Shown here piece by piece: positions 12,301-17,998 of a stretch of DNA of 64,000 bases. Each line of letters starts with the position of its first letter. Position 1 is the first letter of the stretch. The notes under the pieces were generated by a model. The model was not told where the DNA came from, ran no database searches, and saw nothing but the letters and a program-made list of their open reading frames with translations. The position numbers and the translations under genes are program-made. The stretch is from NCBI GenBank assembly GCA_043820025.1, contig JBDRED010000034.1, positions 1 to 64,000 on the forward strand, given 5' to 3'. The DNA comes from JBDRED01 sp043820025 [NCBI: Elusimicrobiota bacterium] (GTDB taxonomy: Bacteria > RUG730 > JBDRED01).

Positions 12301-13616
12301 TATCTACAAGCGCGATTAAAATGATATGGAATGATTCTGCTGATAATGAAGAAGGATACAAAATTATTGACGGCTTTAGTGTTATTACAACAACAACATT
12401 AGCCGCAGGCGCAACAAATTATACGGAAACAGGTTTAACCGCAAATACGCGTTACGCAAGATACGTTCAAGCGTATAATGTGGCAGGGCCTGCATCGTCC
12501 GAAGTGTTATATGTATATACGTTTGCAAATGCTCCGAGCGGAATAAGCAACAGCGTTGTTAGAGTTCACGAGGCTGACCTGCAATGGACAGGCAATGGCG
12601 GAACAGCGTATGCAGTAAATAAGTCAACAGATGGCGGCGTGAACTGGCATTTTGTTGAGAAGATTACAACTACTACATATACTGTTAAAGGGCTTCTGCC
12701 AAGCACAACCTATGCATTCAGTATAAGCGCATACAATGGCGATAATGTGATAACGCTTGGAAGCAGTACAATAACAGGAGTTGTTACACAGCCGTTAACG
12801 CATACAAGGATTGATCCAATCATTGGCGCTACGCAGAATCAGGCTGTAGTAGTTAACGGTAAGTCATTAAACGCTGTTGTTACACTGCCGCCCGGAGTTG
12901 TAGACAGCAGTGTATACAACGAGATATATATGGATATAAATATTGATCCTTCAGGTGCTCCTGTTTATGTTGATCCTTCGAAGATTAATGATGCTGACAG
13001 CGCTCTTAAAAAAGGCAAACAGCAGATGGGAATAATGCTGGAGCTTAATATGTATGCTATTACAGGCGAGCGCATTACGGGAAATTTTGCCAAGGCTGTA
13101 ACATTAACGATCCCATATCTTGACGAAGACAATGACGGGTTTGTCGATAATACCAATCCGCCAATTAAAGAGGAGTTTTTAGAAATATATCTATTAAATG
13201 AAACAAGCGGGGTTTGGGAAGCTCTGAGCGGAGTGGTTGATCCTGCGGCAAATATAGTTACTGTGGAAATCAATCATTTCTCTGTTTATTCGCTGATAGG
13301 CCAGGCAAAATATGCGGATAATTTAAGCGGTGTTATAGCTTATCCAAATCCGTATAAGCCGGGATCAGGCACTAAGTTTGACAGACAGGGCGGCGTAATG
13401 TTTACTAACCTGACTGAACAGGTAAAGGTACGAATATTTACAATTGCCGGCAATTTGGTATTTGAAGGAGATGAGCTCGACGGAGACGGCGACTTTGAAT
13501 GGAATATTACAAATGATTATGGAGAGAGAGTTGCAAGCGGCGTATACATTTATTTAATAACAAATCCGAATAATGGCGGAGACAAAGCGAAAGGAAAGAT
13601 AGGAATAATTAAATAA
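1..13616 (+). CDS. Giant FG-GAP/VCBS and fibronectin/Ig-repeat surface protein, 5'-truncated by the window
   Basis: The frame is open from base 3, so the gene starts upstream; the GTG at 252 is an internal codon. Visible product is about 4,537 aa. In order: two FG-GAP repeats (3-300); FN3-like domains (about 320-1040); FG-GAP array (1060-2040); FN3 domains (2070-3110); array (3120-4090); FN3 (4115-4810); array (4820-5885); FN3 (5900-6950); array (6960-8030); FN3 (8050-8430); thirteen Ig/FN3 modules of about 98 aa (8430-12270), each with a core like YYWRVRAVDNAGNYS; two more FN3 domains (12270-12800); an uncharacterised beta-rich domain; and a C-terminal FlgD-Ig/type IX sorting-like domain (13318-13613: YPNPYKPG, VRIFTIAGNLV, SGVYIY). 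The repeat GDYDNDGDLDL carries the DxDxDGxxD calcium loop of integrin-alpha-type propellers. Likely a calcium-stabilised secreted or cell-surface adhesin; ligand unknown. Followed by a PorV-family gene. Confidence 0.9.
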   Translation, partial: AGSFTDISAGLEGTYYGSLSWGDYDNDGDLDLAVSGDNNSEHITKIYQNNAGSFTDISAGLEGAYYSSLSWGDYDNDGDLDLAVSGEDNDSNYITKIYKSAYSGIINNAPSVPSAGFEAKFSTTTFILSFKWDPVSDVETPSKGLYYDIRIATEPATDVLTNWIVSPSVGGGVGSCSSQNMGNYPHGFVVTSATQPGMNLVVPLDNTTYYWQVRAIDPALKKSAWSSVQGAYVQDLSELPPAKITTFSAQKDYQILLNWTATGENGIMGDVTGGAFRINYSTSPSATADTAEYTLNISSSWAKGSTHTKLFENIMINTTYYFWIRSQDSDSLWSVWSDSVSVVSGGFLRDWSASVSANNYLTNGVWGDYDNDGDLDIVIVSYSEGIKIYKNNNDSTFTNVWTSVEADNYRDVVWGDYDNDGDLDLAVTNDGPNRVYRNNGDDTFTNVWTSPESEDNRSISWGDYDNDGDLDLAVAVYNDKNRIYQNQGDDKFTSVWTSVESEFTACVMWGDYDNDGDLDLLSMSSFSKLRFYENTGSNNFTSAWDADATFIRAGSSGDYDNDGDLDIFICTNNQTTVFSNNGDKTFTSIWTSPLISQSIFDIVLGDYDNDGDLDFVISNDDGSPNYLYINNFDDTFTAQNLVDDTSITTSDGSFGDYDNDGDLDILFVNYGSGIEVLKSLSADQGLINTAPSIPVFGASSYNAGTGRLNFRWNDSTDGQTAQKGLYYEVRVATQSITGSLSDWLVSVSSGAGVGTSRQQTLGNYPHSFVSSDTLQLGLNIIPITDNTTYYCQVRAMDPSLKKSEWSTQTSVYVPFSAPGAVTDLSAPIAPEENQVTLAWSVPGANGSEGIFQTGSQYIIQYSTWTEVVWSTAVAQVAVSTSGVALGASVTHVITGLDADTTYYAKIWYMDENALLSGLSNITTGYVGINIAPAKITTLVGVTDYQLKLTWNATGDDGGTGNVTNGTFQINYSTSVLVAAGAGEGTVNIPDSWTVGQAKSKVLTALIPDTSYYFWIRSSDEGGNWSVWSDTAIAQPGTFLAGWVPDTQYDAERVAFVDYNNDGNLDIAIGYMPSKIYLNNGDETYSNTSLDGSGRFTSFGDYDNDGDLDILLCDGLVRVNNNDYSGAFNVVWTSTDISGCYDGAWGDYNNDGLLDFVVGCQGGDEDAVYKNNGDGTFARVWHADTAGNNTYRISWGDYDNDGDMDILSIKSGTDQRIYRNDGNNTFTQITITHAYNGRSGAWGDYDGDGDLDIVFGNTTNNQVYKNNGNDSFSPVWTSAESENSLAVIFGDYDNDGDLDILSANNSGRNRIHRNNGNNTFTSVWISPSNASNYDVSWGDYDNDGDLDFIACNTNPNGIELYASQRADAGLVNSVPTTPVLGSVDYNSTNDNLEFTWTESIDDNTPQKGLYYEIGISTLPITDGLTNWIVPVSSGAGTGIYSQGRIGNYPHSFISSDTLKAGFILNNFSEGTTYYSQVRAINGSLGKSALSSMESSYIVIPPAKITTFSAEQGFQVNLSWTATGNDGDTGDVTNGAFQINYSTNPYAAAESAEYTVNISSSWSPGSAHTKIMTNIIPEATYYFWIRSADDFYNWSVWSDTKTVISGSFIEETLNVSFAGDINQNYSLLYDYDNDGDLDIIAGSNAGIGIYRNDSNVYSLAVTVDDNASRMCVGDYDNDGDMDIAVFSRYNDPLCKIYRNDESDTFTDTNVGISNLKYAGGTFIDYDNDGDLDLIYTGVDDYDEYRSYIYENEGDDGFTNNENSLEFDEDVDGLYNASFSVADYDRDGDLDLFVCGETDENTYSILFSNDGEGNFVDSSQVFDAVHDGFSAFGDYDNDGDLDLALAGYGDVDNVCKIYKNTNGIFSEAVDLGNVCASAVVWGDYNNDGLLDIAINGVDEYYNFITKIFRNAGIDQFIDVTGYSIIEQGFNALWADYDNDGDLDLFSITDAEDVKKIYKSVYADFGYANTAPDAPADNLDTYNFYNSTGNYLAILWDKGTDSETTNPYGLQYEIKTATNHVTSDLSSWTIPPVKGAGFASMPGHPVTRYQNEQLNITSSSYENPGIILKDIFSDNVTFYWQIKTVDTGLMKSDWSEEQSYYIPNQPPASITNLSSNSMVDGVVDLTWKAPGSFGWKNTLESGAQFAIQYSSASGAEWSHSNAQVVVSTSGVAPETSVKYTISSGLADNTSYYFRIWHKDQDGEWSGLSNITTYYVMYAPPAQITTFTALRDLQVKLTWTTTGDNGNTGSVDNGVFQIKYSSNPLATTDTAEYTLNISSSWNPGQSRQKIITDILPDTTYFFWIRSADEVSNWSVWSDTATAVVGIFKNVITGLPDIHECSVSFGDYDNDGDLDLAAAGSGSSYTKIYKNNGDNTFTDINAGLPNVNYCSLTWGDYDNDGDLDLAVCGQKTVGGGYITRIYKNNDNDTFTDINAGFEGISSGDLAFGDYDNDGDLDLITAGLDTNYQKSTRFYRNNGEDTFTNISVSISSVTNGGITWGDYDNDGDLDIAISGHDGSNPLTKIYRNDGSNTFTDILAGIESVYNGKVSFGDYDNDGDLDLAISGLNSSSVKTAKIYRNKGSDSFEDISAGLSGVEDSSLSWGDYDNDGYLDLALCGRSPNITKIYHNNRDNTFTDINAGLVGVFWGQLSSGDYDNDGDLDLVVAGYDGINTRTNIYTSLQSLTVGNTAPSIPGTLSSSFNTGTTNLELRWEKSSDNETVANGLYYEVRVATQTISDSLTNWIVSPSVGLGTGYGSNQMVGNYSHGYVSSATLAPGLNLSDLDGDTTYYWQVRAIDTSLKKGSWTDQQSFYLASFNPTDPVLVSPLDNFTTNQTVVDFDWSDSIDAYYGVSNYELQVSTDSGFGIINYSSAPVVSSAAITSMASDMNYYWRARSKNNADFYSGWSEIRAFSIDVSSPSAPSLVSPADTTMTSIMYTTFTWTSVSDVSGIDHYEFNASTSPDMALVVYSSSTASNELSIAVPEEGTFYWRVRAVDNIGNYSVWADTYSVTIDTSAPSVPILIAPLDGYATNQTLITIDWSDSIDTTLGVDSYDLQLATEPYFTTVAQNSNMSISSFTGSINQNAYYWRVRSIDIIGNYSAWSDTRTFTIDTDGPSAPVLTSPLDNSATNYADIVFTWNASADNIIGVEDYELMVSTEADFSSVYLSSVTTALQAQNTLSNDTTYYWIVRAKDKVNNYSVWSGTKTFIYDAASPSAPVILEPLNAAATNQTNIQFSWTGATDSLSGIDEYELQIATDTSFAFGITVYTPSTTADNDFIEGYSYWRVRAWDNAGNYGVWSDTGSFIIDLTNPDIPITTLPLDAGATTQTTINFNWDDVTTDLSGIQRYEIAISTLSDISVIYDSSGTISSSYSNTFIDGEYFWVVRAVDNVNWAGDWSAVKSFIVDTSSPSAPVVISPDDNYVTTSSTITFDWSDVSDLSGVNSYEFIVSTMSDLSLVLYTTNTASSYLFADNVDDGRYYWSVRVMDNVGLYSLWTTIRSVYFDATPPSAPVKLTPMQTSVTDYMTTTFSWTASLDSFSGLSHYELKVSTESSFESVYYSSATNSTSINVDLFEHAFYWNVWGVDNAGNYSVVSDTGIFYIDVTSPTVPVLTAPLTGYTTNSLTLTYDWEPASDSSAIDYYTFELSTNSFTNVYYSSNVVSGTEIQYGVTEGTYSWHVRSVDKAGLMSDYAGAETIFIDTTPPSAVSLESPYNGYVSSQTYIEINWSDAIDSFTGIKGYEFHSSTEPSMSGTDFSTTTVVSNLTGDPNEGEYYYRVRAFDNAGNYGIWSSTRMFIVDVSSPAVPVLITPLQGSVTSYTTFIFDWSDVTDISGIEAYELKASTYSDMSLLYYTATSMAGSYDEVDSDYAFDDGKYYWTVRVIDNAGWASDWAPIREFTISTSSPIAPIIISPLSGYTTNQTDITLDWSDVTSIFGLDRYEVQLSTNSDFSGTSPLTGIFTSKLDCEFSESVVYWRVRAVDNAGLVGDWTSASVITVDTTSPSVPINLSPVSSSNVPVSQVTYDWDDAVDNLSGINQYQIQLSTNTSFNPLASNFNTSTSTIKLVMDGSGTYYWHARSIDNAGNYSGWSSTNTLIVTGPPSAPTGFTLAALSTSAIKMIWNDSADNEEGYKIIDGFSVITTTTLAAGATNYTETGLTANTRYARYVQAYNVAGPASSEVLYVYTFANAPSGISNSVVRVHEADLQWTGNGGTAYAVNKSTDGGVNWHFVEKITTTTYTVKGLLPSTTYAFSISAYNGDNVITLGSSTITGVVTQPLTHTRIDPIIGATQNQAVVVNGKSLNAVVTLPPGVVDSSVYNEIYMDINIDPSGAPVYVDPSKINDADSALKKGKQQMGIMLELNMYAITGERITGNFAKAVTLTIPYLDEDNDGFVDNTNPPIKEEFLEIYLLNETSGVWEALSGVVDPAANIVTVEINHFSVYSLIGQAKYADNLSGVIAYPNPYKPGSGTKFDRQGGVMFTNLTEQVKVRIFTIAGNLVFEGDELDGDGDFEWNITNDYGERVASGVYIYLITNPNNGGDKAKGKIGIIK

Positions 13617-13682
13617 GAATACAGAAGTCAGAATACAGAAGTCAGAATACAGGAGTCAGAATACAGAAGTCAGAATACAGAA
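13617..13682 (+). repeat. 14-bp tandem repeat GAATACAGAAGTCA, about 4.7 copies
   Basis: Units begin at 13617, 13631, 13645 (one A-to-G change), 13659 and 13673 (partial). The last partial unit runs into AAGGAG (13681-13686), the ribosome binding site of the next gene. Related 7-bp or 14-bp units occur at 17942-17969 and 53803-53820, always between genes. Confidence 0.9.
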
Positions 13683-13692
13683 GGAGATATAT

Positions 13693-14970
13693 ATGAATAA
13701 AATTATTAGTGGCATATTTTGTTTATTTGTGCTTTCAGGGTCGTGCGTTTTTGCCGCATTTAGCTCGAAGTCTGCGGGTACTGCCGGCGCGCAGTTTTTA
13801 AAATTTGGCGCAGGTTCCAGGGCTGCGGCTATGGGAAATGCGCAGACAGCGCTTACTGACGATGTTAACTCGATATATTGGAATCCTGCTGGGCTGAATG
13901 ATGTTGAAGCAAAGGAAGTCTCATTTATGCACACAATATGGTTTCAGGATATCGGGTATCAATACTTTGCTTATGCCCAGCCTCTTAAAAAAGGCGCGAT
14001 CGGCTGCTCGATTCAGTATTTAAGCATGAGCGCAATAGATAAGTATGATAATACTGCAACAGCATTAAACGAGACATATAAGCCAAGTGATATAGCAGTA
14101 ACGCTCAGCTATGCAAAGGTGGTTAAGGATATACCTGTAGGAGCCGGTATTAAATATATCCGCAGTACAATTGATGATGAAACAGCGCAGGCGCTGGCTA
14201 TAGACTTGGGAGGAAAGTATAATTTAATGAATGGGCATTTGGTAGTCGGCCTGGCAATGCAGAATTTAGGAACAAAGATGAAATTTATAAGCGAAGCTGA
14301 TCCTTTGCCGTTTACAATAAAAACAGGGGCGGTGTATAAGATGGCGCGCTTTGGAGGAGTCTTTAATTTTGCCTTGGATCTAAATGCGCCGGTTGACGAC
14401 GCTTTGAGTATTGGCCTTGGAACTGAGTATGTTTATAGTTTTAATAAAAAGTTTACATTCAGCCCAAGGGTAGGATATAAGACCGAAGACAGCGAACTTG
14501 ACGGAACAAGCGGCGTAACAGCAGGATTTGGGTTTGGGTATAATAATGCGGCGCTTGATTATGCGTGGACGCCGTATGGCGAGCTGGGAGATGCGCACAA
14601 AATTTCACTGCTCGTGAGATTTAACGCGCCAAAAAAAGTTGTTGATGAAAAAATTATAGACCCCAAAAAACAAGAAGAAATAATGCGTACGAAGAATGAA
14701 AAATCCGAAAAAAGAAAAATGCGCATGCAGGAAAAGATGAAAAAGAGAGTGGATGCATCTTTGAAAGCTAAGGTTAAGCCGGCTAAGGAAGCAAGTGTGA
14801 TAAAAAAAGCTGTTCAGGAAGAGAAGAATTTAAATGAGAATTCGAAAGAGAATATGGAGATTAATGAAGCTGTTACAATTGAGCAAAGTATCGGGGATAC
14901 AAAAGAAACAAAGGAAATCCAAGAGAATATTGTTGAAGAAGAGAATATAGGAATTGGTGATGGAGAATAA
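13693..14970 (+). CDS. PorV/PorQ-family outer-membrane protein with charged C-terminal tail
   Basis: 425 aa. ATG at 13693 has AAGGAG six bases upstream. Residues 1-21 are a signal peptide (MNKIISGIFCLFVLSGSCVFA). The mature N-terminus carries the family signature: AGTAGAQFLKFGAGSRAAAMG followed by A-x-TDDVNSIYWNPAGL. The beta-strand-rich region up to about residue 315 fits a FadL-like barrel. Residues 320-425 are Lys/Glu-rich, low complexity and probably coiled coil, which ordinary PorV proteins lack. In Bacteroidota, PorV shuttles type IX cargo to the attachment complex. Here the gene directly follows a giant protein with a sorting-like C-terminal domain, so a related role in surface attachment is plausible but unproven. 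It overlaps mnmA by 11 bases. Confidence 0.8.
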   Translation: MNKIISGIFCLFVLSGSCVFAAFSSKSAGTAGAQFLKFGAGSRAAAMGNAQTALTDDVNSIYWNPAGLNDVEAKEVSFMHTIWFQDIGYQYFAYAQPLKKGAIGCSIQYLSMSAIDKYDNTATALNETYKPSDIAVTLSYAKVVKDIPVGAGIKYIRSTIDDETAQALAIDLGGKYNLMNGHLVVGLAMQNLGTKMKFISEADPLPFTIKTGAVYKMARFGGVFNFALDLNAPVDDALSIGLGTEYVYSFNKKFTFSPRVGYKTEDSELDGTSGVTAGFGFGYNNAALDYAWTPYGELGDAHKISLLVRFNAPKKVVDEKIIDPKKQEEIMRTKNEKSEKRKMRMQEKMKKRVDASLKAKVKPAKEASVIKKAVQEEKNLNENSKENMEINEAVTIEQSIGDTKETKEIQENIVEEENIGIGDGE

Positions 14971-16027
14971 TAAGGTTGTTGTTGCAATGAGCGGCGGCGT
15001 TGATTCATCTGCTGCGGCTTATTTATTGAAAGAAGAGGGCTATGATGTAATTGGAATAACTATGCGTCTGCCCATAGGTAATGATGATGACGATTCCTGC
15101 TGCGGAGTAAAAGGCGTAGAGGATGCCAGAAGGACTGCGGATGATTTAAATATTCCATTTTATGTTGTTAATTATAAAGAGAAGTTTAATGAGTGTGTTA
15201 TTAAATATTTTTGCGATGAATATGAGCGCGGCAGAACTCCAAATCCCTGCATTATCTGCAATATATACTTAAAATTTGGCGAGCTTTTAAAAAAGGCGCA
15301 AAGCTTGGGAGCAGAATATATTGCCACAGGCCATTACGCAAAGATTGATAAAAAAGATGACAGGTATCTGTTAAAAAAGGGAAAGGATTTAGAGAAAGAT
15401 CAGTCCTACTTTTTATTCGGCCTTTCTCAAGAACAGCTGAAACATACGATTTTCCCTTTAGGCGAATATATAAAGAAAGAGGCGCGTGAGATTGCAAAAA
15501 ATGCGAATCTTAAGGTTTTTGATAAACCCGGCAGTCAGGAAATATGTTTTGTGCCGAATGATGACTATCAGGCATTTTTAAGAGAAAAAAAATTATGCAA
15601 AGGATTTATTCCCGGCGATATAGTTACGAGCGATGGAAAGATTGTCGGCGTTCATACGGGCATAGCAGGATATACCATAGGCCAGAGAAAGGGTATAGGG
15701 TCGCACAGCGCAAAAAAATATGTAATAAATATTTTAGATAAAGAAAATAGAGTTGTAATTGGGAGCGAAGAAGATCTTTATTCCAAAGAATGTATTGCTG
15801 AGCGGCCTAACTGGATCGCGATTGACAGGTTAACTGAAGAAAAAAAGGTTAAAGCAAGGATTAGATATAAACATAAAGAGAAGAGCGCAATAGTATATCC
15901 TCTAGATGATAATACAGTTAAAGTTGTATTTGACGAGCCTGAGCGCGCTATTACGCCCGGGCAGGCAGTTGTGTTTTATGACTGTGACATTGTAATTGGC
16001 GGCGCGTGGATAAAGAGCAAAAAATAG
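14960..16027 (+). CDS. mnmA: tRNA-specific 2-thiouridylase MnmA
   Basis: 355 aa. Transfers sulfur to U34 of tRNA-Lys, -Glu and -Gln in the cytoplasm using ATP. The N-terminal PP-loop SGGVDSS (about residues 10-16) binds ATP. The two catalytic cysteines are Cys97 in TPNPCIICN and Cys196 in GSQEICFVPND; GHYAKI and a C-terminal beta-barrel segment (TPGQAVVFYD) complete the family pattern. I prefer the ATG at 14960, preceded by AGGA with about seven bases spacing, over the in-frame TTG (14954) and GTG (14957). The start lies inside the 3' end of the PorV-like gene, suggesting translational coupling. Length is normal for the family. Confidence 0.95.
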   Translation: MENNKVVVAMSGGVDSSAAAYLLKEEGYDVIGITMRLPIGNDDDDSCCGVKGVEDARRTADDLNIPFYVVNYKEKFNECVIKYFCDEYERGRTPNPCIICNIYLKFGELLKKAQSLGAEYIATGHYAKIDKKDDRYLLKKGKDLEKDQSYFLFGLSQEQLKHTIFPLGEYIKKEAREIAKNANLKVFDKPGSQEICFVPNDDYQAFLREKKLCKGFIPGDIVTSDGKIVGVHTGIAGYTIGQRKGIGSHSAKKYVINILDKENRVVIGSEEDLYSKECIAERPNWIAIDRLTEEKKVKARIRYKHKEKSAIVYPLDDNTVKVVFDEPERAITPGQAVVFYDCDIVIGGAWIKSKK

Positions 16028-16035
16028 GGTGATTT

Positions 16036-16905
16036 ATGAAAAAAATTATTAATTGTTTATTAATTGGACTTATTATATTTTCTTTAACAGGGTGCGCAGG
16101 CCGCATCAGCAAAAACGATTGGTGGCTTAATGAGCAGAGGCCCAAAATTGCGCTGGTTCTTGGCGGCGGAGCTGCGCGCGGGTTTGCGCATGTCGGGGTT
16201 ATTCGTGTGCTGGAACAGGAAAAGATACCTATTGATATGATTGTAGGCACAAGCGTAGGCAGTCTGATAGGAGCTATTTACGCGTCGCATAAGGACAGCT
16301 TTGAGCTTGAATGGCTCGCGTTTGAACTGGAGAAAAACGATATATTTGATTTTTCAATATTTTCGTCAAAGACCGGGCCTGTAAAGGGCGATAAATTGGA
16401 AGCGTTCGTTGAAAAGAGCGTGCCTGTAAAAAATATTGAGGAATTTTATATTCCATTCTATGCGGTAGCTGTTGATTTAAATACAGGCGAGCCTGTTATA
16501 TTTTCAAGAGGGTCCGTATCAAAAGCCGTAAGAGCAAGCAGTTCTATACCAGGCGTGTTTACTCCGCTTGTTTATGAAAACAGAACGCTTGTTGACGGAG
16601 GAGTAATAGGAAATATCGCGCCTGAAGTGGCGCGGCAGTATGGGGCTGATATTGTGATAGTGGTTGATATAAGCAAGAATATTAATAATGACGACACAAG
16701 TAATGTTATAGATATTACCTTACAGGCAATCAGTATAATGAGTAAAAAGATCGATGAGTATAAATTAAGAGACGCTGATGTTGTGATATCGCCTGAGGTG
16801 GGGGATGTTGGTATGACGGATTTCTCTAAGAAAAAGGAATCCATGATTGCAGGTATGAAGGCCGCTAAAAAAGCTTTGCAGCAAATAAGAAAACTCGTAA
16901 AATAA
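16036..16905 (+). CDS. Patatin-like phospholipase lipoprotein (RssA/YchK-like)
   Basis: 289 aa. Residues 1-20 form a lipoprotein signal peptide ending in the lipobox LTGC (Cys20), so the enzyme should be membrane-anchored. The patatin fold shows an oxyanion-hole motif GGGAARG (43-49), the nucleophile motif GTSVG (Ser73) and the catalytic aspartate in DGG (Asp187), giving a complete Ser-Asp dyad. Expected activity is lipid acyl hydrolysis; substrate unknown. It starts 8 bases after mnmA with AGGGTGA as ribosome binding site, so the two are probably cotranscribed. Many bacterial homologues of this small RssA group are soluble; the lipoprotein form seen here is the notable point. Confidence 0.88.
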   Translation: MKKIINCLLIGLIIFSLTGCAGRISKNDWWLNEQRPKIALVLGGGAARGFAHVGVIRVLEQEKIPIDMIVGTSVGSLIGAIYASHKDSFELEWLAFELEKNDIFDFSIFSSKTGPVKGDKLEAFVEKSVPVKNIEEFYIPFYAVAVDLNTGEPVIFSRGSVSKAVRASSSIPGVFTPLVYENRTLVDGGVIGNIAPEVARQYGADIVIVVDISKNINNDDTSNVIDITLQAISIMSKKIDEYKLRDADVVISPEVGDVGMTDFSKKKESMIAGMKAAKKALQQIRKLVK

Positions 16906-16933
16906 TCCGCAAATAAATAAGGAGATGGTGTAT

Positions 16934-17872
16934 ATGCTTAAGATTTTCAGAAATTGGTTAATTATAGTGTTTGTGATTATTTTATTATTTTTTATACCAT
17001 ACACTATTGTTAATAAGGTATGCGCGAATATAAACAGCAGTATTCCCAAAATACCCGAAGCGGCCTTTTCTATTAATGAAATACAAAACAATATTTACGC
17101 CAGGCTTAATTATCTTATTCTTAATGCGCCGGAAGTTAAATTTTATTTGTACAAAGTCAAAATGCGCGACAATTTGTGGAAAATAGCAAAGAGGCAGGGA
17201 TACTCGGTGCATACTATTATAGGCTGTAATCCACAGCTTCAAACATACCGGATTAATTACAAGGAACCGCTTATTATATCTTCTATTGGCGGAACACTGC
17301 ATCCGGTGCAAAAAAATGATACTTGGGAAAAAATTGCAGACAGGTACAAGATAGAAGAAGAAAAAATTAAAGCAACAAATTCCGGAATTCAGGAATTGAT
17401 TGAGGGAGAGTTTCTATTTATCCCGGGAAAAAGGCCTGACCTGGAACTTCTTAATCCAAAGATGCGCGAGAAATATGAGTTACGGTCTTTGTTCGTTTCG
17501 CCTCTTGGCGGCAGGCTTTCAAGTTTCTTTGGTAAACGCAAGCACCCTGTTACAGGTTTAGCGAGTTTTCATGAGGGGATTGATATTGCAGTAAAAACAG
17601 GGACATGGGTTGGCGCTGCGGCTGATGGAGTAGTGATCCTTGCAGGTGATGGAGTCGGCCACTATGGCAAAGCGGTTTTTATTGATCATAAGAATGGATA
17701 CATTACTCATTATGGCCATTTGTCTAAGATATATGTGCGGGTGGGCCAGAAGGTAAAAGCGCGCAAATTAATAGCGAAAAGCGGGTCTACAGGCAGATCA
17801 ACAGGCCCGCATTTACACTTCACAATAAAAAAAAATGGAGTATCGCAGGATCCATTAAAATATATTTGGTAG
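16934..17872 (+). CDS. Membrane-anchored LysM/M23 murein endopeptidase
   Basis: 312 aa from the ATG at 16934 (GGAG nine bases upstream), chosen over the in-frame ATG at 16925 that lies directly on the ribosome binding site. An N-terminal hydrophobic segment (WLIIVFVIILLFFIPYTIV) is a signal anchor. Two LysM-like segments follow (YKVKMRDNLWKIAKRQGYSV and HPVQKNDTWEKIADRYKI). The C-terminal M23 domain has the zinc ligands in HEGID, the H in THYGHL and the catalytic pair in GPHLHF. It should cleave peptidoglycan cross-bridges in the periplasm. All active-site residues are present, so an active enzyme rather than an EnvC/NlpD-like activator is likely. Confidence 0.9.
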   Translation: MLKIFRNWLIIVFVIILLFFIPYTIVNKVCANINSSIPKIPEAAFSINEIQNNIYARLNYLILNAPEVKFYLYKVKMRDNLWKIAKRQGYSVHTIIGCNPQLQTYRINYKEPLIISSIGGTLHPVQKNDTWEKIADRYKIEEEKIKATNSGIQELIEGEFLFIPGKRPDLELLNPKMREKYELRSLFVSPLGGRLSSFFGKRKHPVTGLASFHEGIDIAVKTGTWVGAAADGVVILAGDGVGHYGKAVFIDHKNGYITHYGHLSKIYVRVGQKVKARKLIAKSGSTGRSTGPHLHFTIKKNGVSQDPLKYIW

Positions 17873-17903
17873 GATATAGCCTATTATTTACTTCCTATTA
17901 TTC

Positions 17904-17931
17904 TTGACAAATTTGTAAGTAACAGTAATAT
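17904..17931 (+). promoter_or_regulatory. Sigma-70-type promoter for the GH94-like gene
   Basis: TTGACA at 17904-17909 and TAATAT at 17926-17931 with a 16-bp spacer. It lies about 70 bases upstream of the gene at 17999, with a GAATACA repeat in the predicted leader. Confidence 0.65.
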
Positions 17932-17941
17932 ATAACATTTA

Positions 17942-17969
17942 GAATACAGAATACAGAATACAGAATATA
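17942..17969 (+). repeat. 7-bp tandem repeat GAATACA
   Basis: Three exact units at 17942, 17949 and 17956 plus a degenerate fourth, in the leader of the GH94-like gene. GAATACA is the first half of the 14-bp unit at 13617-13682. Confidence 0.8.
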
Positions 17970-17998
17970 CTAAACTAATTACTAAAGGAGTAAAAAAG

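Noticed and set aside
12965-13273. Minus-strand open frame of 102 codons within the giant gene
   Set aside because: It is a shadow of the sense coding frame, without recognisable protein features or ribosome binding site.
13617-13682. CRISPR array
   Set aside because: The 14-bp units are directly abutting with no unique spacers; it is a simple tandem repeat. No cas genes are nearby.
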